DNA of 11,644 nt from Rothia gullae (lineage in GTDB: Bacteria; Actinomycetota; Actinomycetes; Actinomycetales; Micrococcaceae): the NCBI RefSeq assembly GCF_024294905.1, contig NZ_JANCOC010000015.1:7618-19261 (forward strand), in the 5' to 3' direction. Below the pieces are notes generated by a model. It did no database searches. It had not been told where the DNA came from and saw only the letters and a program-made list of their open reading frames with translations. A program made the position numbers and the translations under genes. This document shows, in pieces, positions 6,078-11,644 of the stretch (the stretch's first letter is position 1; each line of letters opens with the position of its first letter).

Positions 6078-6914
6078 ATGACACTCAACAGTCCAGTAAC
6101 TGACGTACCCACCAGTGAAAACACCGGCCGCCGTGCCGTATCCACCGCCGCCGTCCCCCTGAGCTTTGAAGACGTCGGACAATCTTTCCCCGTGCCCGGC
6201 GGAACCCACGAAGTTCTTCGCGGAGTCTCCTTCACCGCAGCCCCCGGCGAGATTATCTCCGTCATCGGATCCTCCGGATGCGGCAAATCCACCCTCCTGC
6301 GTGCAACAGCAGGCCTGAACCGCATCACCGCAGGTACCGTACGTATCGGTGAGAAGGCAGTAACCGGCCTCGACCCCCGCGTAGCTATCGGCTTTCAGGA
6401 ACCGCGCCTACTGCCCTGGCGCACCGTCGCCGACAACGTGGCGCTCGGGCTGCCGCAGGGCACCAAAAAATCTGAAGGCGCAGCATCCGTAGCGCGTCTG
6501 CTCGACCTGGTCGGGCTGGGCGAGTACGCAACCCACCGTCCCAAGGAAATTTCAGGCGGTATGGCTCAGCGCGTGTCCCTGGCGCGAGCGCTCGCACGCA
6601 ACCCCGGCGTGCTACTGCTCGACGAGCCCTTTGGTGCTCTGGACGCGCTGACCCGCATCAACATGCAGGATTTGCTGTTGGACGTGCACCGTCAAGACCC
6701 AACCACGATTCTGCTGGTCACCCACGATGTGGAAGAGGCGCTGTACCTCTCTGACCGGGTTATTGTCCTCGGTAAGGACACCCCGGAGGCACCCGCCACC
6801 ATCCAGCGCATTGTGACCGTTGACCGTTCTCACCCGCGTGACCGCGCCGATGCAGAGCTTACGGCGCTGCGTAGCGAGCTGCTGGCTGAGCTCGGCGTGG
6901 AAGATAACGCCTAA
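6078..6914 (+). CDS. ssuB: ABC transporter ATP-binding protein, sulfonate/nitrate type
   Basis: 278-residue ATPase that powers the SsuBAC importer at the inner face of the membrane. All nucleotide-binding motifs are intact: Walker A GSSGCGKST (64-72), Q-loop Q107 followed by PRLLPW (family-typical), signature SGGMAQ (159-164), Walker B VLLLDEP (178-184), D-loop GALD and switch H216. The PRLLPW segment and overall length place it in the SsuB/TauB/NrtD group. The first 27 residues are a poorly conserved extension. It is the first gene of the operon, directly behind a SAM-I riboswitch whose P1 overlaps its ribosome binding site. The gene order B-A-C, with the binding protein 64 bp downstream, is common in Actinobacteria. 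Substrate assignment (aliphatic sulfonates or related organosulfur) rests on family plus SAM control; taurine or another sulfur compound is possible. Confidence 0.9.
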   Translation: MTLNSPVTDVPTSENTGRRAVSTAAVPLSFEDVGQSFPVPGGTHEVLRGVSFTAAPGEIISVIGSSGCGKSTLLRATAGLNRITAGTVRIGEKAVTGLDPRVAIGFQEPRLLPWRTVADNVALGLPQGTKKSEGAASVARLLDLVGLGEYATHRPKEISGGMAQRVSLARALARNPGVLLLDEPFGALDALTRINMQDLLLDVHRQDPTTILLVTHDVEEALYLSDRVIVLGKDTPEAPATIQRIVTVDRSHPRDRADAELTALRSELLAELGVEDNA

Positions 6915-6978
6915 AGCCGCAACGAAACGCATTTTTTACACATCACATCATCATCTTCAGAAGCGAAAAGATTTCATC

Positions 6979-8043
6979 ATGACTTACTCCCCGTCTCGCC
7001 GTACCGCCCTCAAGTCCCTTGCCGCAGCCGCCGCTTTTGCTACTCTGCTCAGCGCCTGCGCCGGTGAGGGTTCCGGTTCCGCTAACGCCTCCGGTGCTGC
7101 CGGTGGTGGCGGTCAGAACACCGTGACCATTGACTACGCGACCTACAACCCGCTGTCCCTGATTATCCGCAAGAAGGGTTGGCTTGAGACCGCCCTCTCC
7201 GCGGAGGGTAAGAAGGTTGAGTGGGTCAAGTCGGCTGGTTCGAACAAGGCGAATGAGGCGTTGCGTAGCGGCAATATTGATGTTGGCTCGACCGCCGGTT
7301 CGGCGGCGCTGCTGGCACGTGCTAATGGCTCCCCCATCAAGGTCATTAGCCTCTACTCGCAGCCCGAATGGTCGGCGCTGGTGACCCGCAAGGATTCGGG
7401 CATCACTAAGGTCGCGGATCTGAAGGGTAAGACCGTTGCCGTGACCAAGGGTACCGACCCCTACTTCCTGCTGCTGCAGGCACTCAAGCAGGAGGGTATT
7501 TCCGCTTCGGACCTGACCATTCAGAACCTGCAGCACGCCGACGGCCGCACCGCCCTGGATAACGGTCAGGTCAACGCGTGGAGCGGCCTGGACCCGATCA
7601 TGGCTGCCGCTGAGGTGGAAAGCGGCGACGTACTCTTCTACCGCAACCTGAACTTCAACACCTACGGCTTCCTAAACGCGACCGAGAAGTTCATTCAGTC
7701 CAACCCGACCGCCGCACAGACCATCGTGGACGTGTACGAGTACGCTCGCGCCTGGGCTAAGAAGAACCCCGAAGAGGCTGTGAAGATTGTCGAGGAGGAG
7801 TCCGGCATTAAGCACGAGACCGCTCAGGTCGTCATGGAGCGCACCCACCTGGATATCGATCCGGTTCCGGGCGCTAAGCAGGTTGAGGTTCTCAAGGGTG
7901 TCGGCCCTATTCTGGTGGAGTCCGGCGACGTTCCCTCCCAGTCCGACGTGGACAAGGCACTGAACAGCATTGTGGACGACCAGTTCGCAAAGAAGGCTGA
8001 CAGCGCAGCCGTCGAGAAGATCGCAAAGGTGGTTGAGAAGTAA
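6979..8043 (+). CDS. ssuA: ABC transporter substrate-binding lipoprotein, sulfonate type
   Basis: 354-residue extracytoplasmic solute-binding protein that captures the substrate for SsuC. The signal peptide carries both a twin-arginine pair (S-R7-R8-T) and a lipobox ending LLSAC, so cleavage before C27 would leave a lipid-anchored protein; Tat export is possible but not proven. A Gly/Ser/Ala-rich linker follows. The mature part, starting about TVTIDYATYNP, matches the SsuA/TauA/NMT1-like fold, including SAGSNKANEALRSGNIDVGSTAGSAALLA-type sequence and the LKGKTVAVTKGTD hinge strand. Start ATG 6979 is chosen because the signal peptide begins there; a purine-rich AGAAGCGAAAAGA stretch lies upstream. 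An upstream frame to 6820 overlaps ssuB and is not used. The ligand cannot be read from sequence. Confidence 0.88.
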   Translation: MTYSPSRRTALKSLAAAAAFATLLSACAGEGSGSANASGAAGGGGQNTVTIDYATYNPLSLIIRKKGWLETALSAEGKKVEWVKSAGSNKANEALRSGNIDVGSTAGSAALLARANGSPIKVISLYSQPEWSALVTRKDSGITKVADLKGKTVAVTKGTDPYFLLLQALKQEGISASDLTIQNLQHADGRTALDNGQVNAWSGLDPIMAAAEVESGDVLFYRNLNFNTYGFLNATEKFIQSNPTAAQTIVDVYEYARAWAKKNPEEAVKIVEEESGIKHETAQVVMERTHLDIDPVPGAKQVEVLKGVGPILVESGDVPSQSDVDKALNSIVDDQFAKKADSAAVEKIAKVVEK

Positions 8044-8885
8044 TGACCGCCGCAACGATTACCGCCGCCTCCAGCGCTCGCGCTGAGCGTGCCGAGAAGC
8101 GTGTCTCTTCCGTGAAGCTGCCGTCGAACCCGTTCGCCGGTAAACAGTACCTGGGTCTGATTCTTCCCCTGGCGTTGATTGCCCTCTGGTATATTCTGAG
8201 CACGAACGGCGTGTTCACCCAGGTTCAGCTCCCCTCCCCCGACCGTGTGGTCAGCGCCGGTGTTGAGCTGGCGCAGCGCGGCGAGTTGGGCCGGCACGTG
8301 GCGATTTCTACTCAGCGTGTACTGATTGGTTTCGGCATTGGTGCCGTGCTCGGCCTGGTGCTGGGTGCGCTGATTGGCCTGTCTGCACCGGTTCGCCTGA
8401 TTGCCGCACCGACCATTGGTGCGCTGCGTGCCGTGCCGTCCCTGGCGTGGGTTCCGCTGCTTCTGCTGTGGATCGGTATTGGCGAGAATTCCAAGGTGAC
8501 CCTGGTTGCTATTGGTGCGTTCTTCCCGGTGTACACCACAGTTTCTGCGGCTCTGGCGCACGTTGACCCCAAGCTTGTGGAGGCGGCACGCGCCTTCGGC
8601 CTGAAGGGTCTGCGCCTGTTCACCACGGTTCAGCTTCCCGCGGTTCTGCCGTCGGTCGTTTCGGGTCTGCGTCTGGCGCTGGCTCAGGCGTGGCTGTTCC
8701 TGGTCGCCGCTGAGCTGCTGGGTGCATCCATGGGTCTGGGTTACCTGCTGACTGACTCGCAGAACAACGGCCGCACCGACCGCCTGCTGCTGGCTATTGT
8801 GGCGCTGGCGGTGCTCGGTAAGATTACCGACGCCCTGGTGGGTGTTTTCGAGCGCTGGGTGAAGGCGAAGTACCCCAGCAACTAA
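8043..8885 (+). CDS. ssuC: ABC transporter permease, sulfonate type
   Basis: 280-residue membrane protein forming the transport channel with SsuB. It has a short charged cytoplasmic N-terminus (about 1-35) followed by about six hydrophobic segments. The EAA loop that contacts the ATPase is clear: EAARAFG at 180-186 followed by LKGLRLFTTVQLPAVLP. This sequence type belongs to the SsuC/TauC/NrtB permeases (BPD_transp_1). Its ATG overlaps the stop of ssuA by one base (TAATG), indicating translational coupling. It is the last gene of the operon; a perfect hairpin with a T-tail follows 36 bp after the stop. Confidence 0.9.
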   Translation: MTAATITAASSARAERAEKRVSSVKLPSNPFAGKQYLGLILPLALIALWYILSTNGVFTQVQLPSPDRVVSAGVELAQRGELGRHVAISTQRVLIGFGIGAVLGLVLGALIGLSAPVRLIAAPTIGALRAVPSLAWVPLLLLWIGIGENSKVTLVAIGAFFPVYTTVSAALAHVDPKLVEAARAFGLKGLRLFTTVQLPAVLPSVVSGLRLALAQAWLFLVAAELLGASMGLGYLLTDSQNNGRTDRLLLAIVALAVLGKITDALVGVFERWVKAKYPSN

Positions 8886-8920
8886 CACCACCAGCAATTA
8901 GCACCACAGCTAAACACAAC

Positions 8921-8942
8921 ACTCAGCACGCGCTGAGTTTTA
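8921..8942 (+). terminator. Intrinsic terminator after ssuC
   Basis: ACTCAGC (8921-8927) and GCTGAGT (8932-8938) form a perfect 7-bp stem with a four-base loop, followed by TTTA. It ends the ssuBAC transcript. Confidence 0.75.
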
Positions 8943-9050
8943 GGAGAGATGTCCGCCGCGTGGTTGCTCCTCTGAAGGTGAGCTAATCATCGCTACGCGC
9001 CGGAGAAAGAAGTCGGCGGGGAAACCTGTCGCCTACTGAATGATGATGAA
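8943..9050 (+). other. Unexplained structured segment between two terminators
   Basis: About 110 nt without a credible protein gene. Pairings visible on the plus strand include GGAG (8943-8946) with CTCC (8967-8970), and alternatively that CTCC with GGAG (9002-9005). A long-range CCGCCG (8953-8958) with CGGCGG (9014-9019) is also possible, as is GGCG with CGCC near 9016-9033. It is followed at once by a very stable terminator. It could be a small RNA, an unrecognised cis-regulatory RNA, or a passive linker. It does not match a riboswitch class that I recognise. An eight-codon frame, MSAAWLLL (8949-8975), sits two bases after AGGAG. Confidence 0.35.
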
Positions 9051-9051
9051 T

Positions 9052-9095
9052 CCCGCCCCGCGCCCCACAGCAGTGAGCGCGGGGCGGGGTCTTTA
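9052..9095 (+). terminator. Strong intrinsic terminator
   Basis: CCCGCCCCGCGC (9052-9063) is perfectly complementary to GCGCGGGGCGGG (9077-9088), giving a 12-bp GC stem with a 13-base loop followed by GTCTTTAAAT. As ssuC already has its own terminator 110 bp upstream, this one either backs it up or ends a separate small transcript from 8943-9050. Confidence 0.8.
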
Positions 9096-9189
9096 AATAT
9101 GTCGTTATATTACGAACTGGTACTCACCATTCCGAATATGACGGTTCCCTTTGCGTCCACCCCCTCGAGCGCGCTTTACTAAGAAGGCA

Positions 9190-9323
9190 AACCATCCAGA
9201 GCGACCGAGAGACCTGGCTCAACGACGTCGCAGCAACCCCCTCGCCAACGCACACACAGACCCCACGGTCACACAGACAGCGGCACGGCGAGCAAGGGTG
9301 CTAATGCCAGCAACCGATGGGAG
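9190..9323 (+). ncRNA. SAM-I (S-box) riboswitch upstream of acetyl-CoA synthetase
   Basis: Second S-box. P1 is CCATC (9192-9196) with GATGG (9316-9320). P2 pairs GCGAC with GTCGC, followed by GCAACC, GGTGCTAATGCCAG and ACCGATGG. The 5' half (9187-9238) differs at only two of 52 positions from the copy before ssuB. P3 is much longer here: CTCGCC (9241-9246) pairs with GGCGAG (9287-9292), enclosing 40 nt. The 3' strand of P1 runs into the Shine-Dalgarno GGGAG (9319-9323), four bases before the ATG at 9328, so SAM should repress translation. No clear promoter was assigned; TATGAC (9137-9142) is a possible -10. Confidence 0.9.
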
Positions 9324-9327
9324 AATA

Positions 9328-11451
9328 ATGGGACTGCCCACCCCCTACTCGTTCACCGACCCGCTGAACCCCACCCCGAACCCCGCCCTCGAATCTGACG
9401 AGGCACGCGTCGCGTTCTGGGAGAAGCAGGCGCAGCGACTCACCTGGGCTGAGCCCTGGCACACCGCGCACCGCTTCGAAAAGCCAAAGTCCCTCGGCTT
9501 CGATGAGGACGGCATCGAACAGTTCAGCATCCCCGAAATTAAGTGGTTCGAAGGCGGTAAGCTCAACGTCGCCTACAACTGCGTAGACCGCCACGTGGAG
9601 GCGGGCCGCGGCGACAAGGTAGCCCTCTACTTTGAAGGTGAACCCGGCGACCGTGAGGCCATCACCTACACAGAGCTGCAGCGCCGCATCGCGAAGGCAG
9701 CGAACGGGCTGCTGTCCCTGGGCGTGCGCAAGGGTGACCGTGTGGTCATCTACCTGCCTGTCATCCCCGAAACCATTATTTTCACTCTCGCCTGCGCGCG
9801 TATTGGCGCGATTCACTCCCTCGTCTTTGGTGGTTTCTCCGCCGAGGCGCTGAAGTTCCGTGTGGAAGACACCAGCGCGAAGGTCCTCATCACCACCGAC
9901 GGCCAGAACCGCCGCGGCAAGGTCGTTCCCGTGAAGGTGAACGCCGACGAAGCATGCTCCGGCGAGAACAACATTGAGCACGTTATCGTGGTGGACCGCA
10001 CCAGCGCCTCCGACCCGGTAGCGCACGCCGCTGTGCCGTGGACTGAGGGCCGCGATGTCTGGTACCACGACCTGGTGGACGACCAGCCGGATACTCACGC
10101 CTACGAACTGCACGACGCCGAGGACCCGCTGTTCATTATTTACACCTCCGGCACGACCGGTAAGCCCAAGGGCCTGGTGCACACGATGGGCGGCTACCTG
10201 GTGCAGACCGCGTACACTCACGCGCTGCTGTACGATCTGCTGCCGGATTACGTGGACGAGAACGGTGTGCTGCGCCCCGACGAGCTGTCCGCGGTCAATG
10301 ACCCGGAAAAGGTTGCATCCACCGTTCACTGGTGTACTGCCGACCTCGCCTGGGTGACCGCGCACACCTACGAAATCTACGGCCCGCTGGTCAACGGCGT
10401 GTCCGAGGTGATTTACGAGGGTACCCCGAACACCCCACACTTCGGCCGCCACTTTGAGGTCATCGAACGCTACGGCGTGACCAACTACTACACCGCCCCG
10501 ACCCTGATTCGTTCCCTCATGGGTGCGTTCCCGAACGGCCCGGAGCCCGGCAAGTACGACTTCTCGACCGTGCGTCTGCTCGGTTCTGTGGGTGAATCCA
10601 TTAACCCGGAGGCGTGGCGTTGGCTGCGTCAGCACGTGGGCGGCGGCACCGCGGCGTTCATCGACACCTGGTGGCAGTCGGAGACCGGTTCGACCGTGTG
10701 CTCCCCGCGCCCGCACGACCCGGCATTCGCGCCCGAGGACACCTACCCGGAGGGCACCCCGCACTGTACTCCCCTGCCCGGTTGCGCTACCCGCGCCGTT
10801 CCCGGCGTGTCCACCCGCGTGGTGGATGAGCACGGTAATCCGGTCGAACCCGGCAAGCAGGGCTTCATCGTGGTCGATAAGATTGGTCCCTCGATGGCTC
10901 GTACCGTGTGGCAGAACCCGCAGCGTTTCCTGGATTCCTATTGGCGTCACTACGGCGAGCGCGGCTGGTTCCTGGCCGGCGACGGCGCGAAGGAAGACGA
11001 AGAGGGTAACGTGTACATCCTCGGCCGTATTGATGACGTGATTAACATTTCGGGTCACCGTCTGTCCACGATTGAGATTGAGTCGGCTCTGGTGACTCAC
11101 CCGGCTGTGGTTGAGGCTGGTGTCTGCCCCGTGGAGGATGAGCTGACCGGTCACCAGGCGGTCGCCTACGTGACGCTCACCGATGAGGGTAAGGACCTGA
11201 CTGAGGATGAGCTGAAGGCGGCGCTGACTGACCATGTGCGTGAGCACATTGGCCCGATTGCTAAGCCGAAGGATGTTGTGGCGGTTGCCGATATCCCGAA
11301 GACCCGTTCGGGTAAGATTACTCGCCGTCTGCTCGGTGAGCTGTACCAGGGCCGTTCTTTGGGCGATGTTTCTTCGCTGCAGAATGAGGAGGCGCTGGGT
11401 CACATTGCGCAGGTGCTGGTGGATACTGGCCGCGTGAGCGAGGCCCTCTAG
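9328..11451 (+). CDS. acs: Acetyl-CoA synthetase (acetate-CoA ligase, AMP-forming)
   Basis: 707-residue enzyme that makes acetyl-CoA from acetate, ATP and CoA through acetyl-AMP. Motifs of the Acs family are all present: YTSGTTGKPKG (272-282), DTWWQSETG (446-454, with the Trp pair that limits the acid pocket to acetate-sized substrates), GDG (551-553), GRIDDVINISGHR (566-578) and the C-terminal PKTRSGKITRR with catalytic, acetylatable K663. It is slightly longer than typical (about 650). Start ATG 9328 directly follows the riboswitch and GGGAG; the same frame is open back to 9151 but that part is the riboswitch. SAM control is unusual for acs. It suggests a sulfur-linked role, such as recycling acetate released by O-acetylserine/O-acetylhomoserine sulfhydrylases or by desulfonation. 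A sulfoacetate- or propionate-CoA ligase is a less likely alternative. Confidence 0.92.
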   Translation: MGLPTPYSFTDPLNPTPNPALESDEARVAFWEKQAQRLTWAEPWHTAHRFEKPKSLGFDEDGIEQFSIPEIKWFEGGKLNVAYNCVDRHVEAGRGDKVALYFEGEPGDREAITYTELQRRIAKAANGLLSLGVRKGDRVVIYLPVIPETIIFTLACARIGAIHSLVFGGFSAEALKFRVEDTSAKVLITTDGQNRRGKVVPVKVNADEACSGENNIEHVIVVDRTSASDPVAHAAVPWTEGRDVWYHDLVDDQPDTHAYELHDAEDPLFIIYTSGTTGKPKGLVHTMGGYLVQTAYTHALLYDLLPDYVDENGVLRPDELSAVNDPEKVASTVHWCTADLAWVTAHTYEIYGPLVNGVSEVIYEGTPNTPHFGRHFEVIERYGVTNYYTAPTLIRSLMGAFPNGPEPGKYDFSTVRLLGSVGESINPEAWRWLRQHVGGGTAAFIDTWWQSETGSTVCSPRPHDPAFAPEDTYPEGTPHCTPLPGCATRAVPGVSTRVVDEHGNPVEPGKQGFIVVDKIGPSMARTVWQNPQRFLDSYWRHYGERGWFLAGDGAKEDEEGNVYILGRIDDVINISGHRLSTIEIESALVTHPAVVEAGVCPVEDELTGHQAVAYVTLTDEGKDLTEDELKAALTDHVREHIGPIAKPKDVVAVADIPKTRSGKITRRLLGELYQGRSLGDVSSLQNEEALGHIAQVLVDTGRVSEAL

Positions 11452-11644
11452 GCTCTGTTGCGGGGCTGAGCACTGTGCCGAGCTGCACGCTGCGCTGAGC
11501 TGAAAGCTACATAGAGTAAAGGTGGGGGTTACCCAATAGTTGTAGGGTTGCGCCCCGGTTGGTTTTGGATTTTTTTTTGGGGGGCGGGCGGGCCACCCCC
11601 CGGGGGGCCCCCCCCCCCCCTTAAACAACGGACGATTGACACCC
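11452..11644. other. 3' flank of acs and low-complexity contig end
   Basis: I see no gene and no convincing terminator after acs. From about 11570 the sequence becomes a T run followed by G and C runs, like the left edge, then a short ordinary-looking tail. It is probably an assembly-end artefact and should not be interpreted. Confidence 0.6.

Noticed and set aside
5726..6328. Minus-strand frame across the riboswitch region and the start of ssuB
   Set aside because: It covers two riboswitches and the antisense of the ATPase. No homology and no ribosome binding site.
8949..8975. Eight-codon leader peptide MSAAWLLL as a gene
   Set aside because: AGGAG is only two bases from the ATG and there is no regulatory codon run related to the flanking genes. 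Kept only as an observation within the inter-terminator segment.
8943..9050. Known riboswitch (glycine, c-di-AMP, THF or ZTP)
   Set aside because: Short words such as GGAGAG and GGGGAAACC occur, but the order and pairing of the conserved cores of these classes are absent.
9109..9142. Promoter for acs with -10 TATGAC
   Set aside because: The -10 is plausible but no -35 at a suitable distance is convincing, so it is not listed as a feature.
9301..11628. 775-codon frame antisense to acs
   Set aside because: It is longer than acs, but the translation has no recognisable domain and starts in the low-complexity end. It is a codon-bias shadow.

Overview
The window looks like a short high-GC actinobacterial contig. 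Protein sequences, GC-rich codon use, a SAM-IV riboswitch and TANNNT-type leaderless promoters all suggest Actinobacteria. The gene content and style suggest Micrococcaceae, most plausibly Rothia (R. mucilaginosa-like); this genus call is inference. Both ends (about 1-167 and 11570-11620) are homopolymeric G/C runs, and the left end carries a perfect 21-bp fold-back. These are best read as contig-end artefacts.

Layout, left to right. (a) 407-1855 (+): an NCS2/AzgA-type purine permease with a hairpin and direct repeats in its leader and a long hairpin after it. (b) 2032-3431 (+): a two-gene, lower-GC cassette made of a helix-turn-helix protein and an AbiEii/MenT-like nucleotidyltransferase. 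It has the architecture of a toxin-antitoxin or abortive-infection module and is bracketed by two near-identical 38-bp palindromes. (c) 3534-3977 (-): a YchJ/SEC-C protein convergent with the cassette. (d) 4147-5574 (-): an NtaA/SnaA/DszA-type FMN-dependent monooxygenase behind a SAM-IV riboswitch. (e) 6078-8885 (+): a divergent ssuBAC-type sulfonate ABC transporter operon behind a SAM-I riboswitch. (f) 8921-9095: two terminators enclosing about 110 nt of unexplained structured sequence. (g) 9328-11451 (+): an acetyl-CoA synthetase behind a second SAM-I riboswitch.

Functional picture. Regions d to g form a SAM-sensing sulfur-scavenging locus. When SAM (hence methionine and sulfur) is low, the transporter would import organosulfur compounds and the monooxygenase would release sulfur from them. 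The acetyl-CoA synthetase would recycle acetate, either from the carbon skeleton or from O-acetylserine/O-acetylhomoserine sulfhydrylation. Three transcription units carry three SAM riboswitches of two structural classes. The two SAM-I copies are almost identical over 52 nt, and in both the 3' strand of P1 touches the Shine-Dalgarno sequence.

The items most worth follow-up are the palindrome-bracketed nucleotidyltransferase cassette, the SAM control of acs, and the structured segment between the two terminators. No tRNA, rRNA, CRISPR array or insertion sequence was seen.
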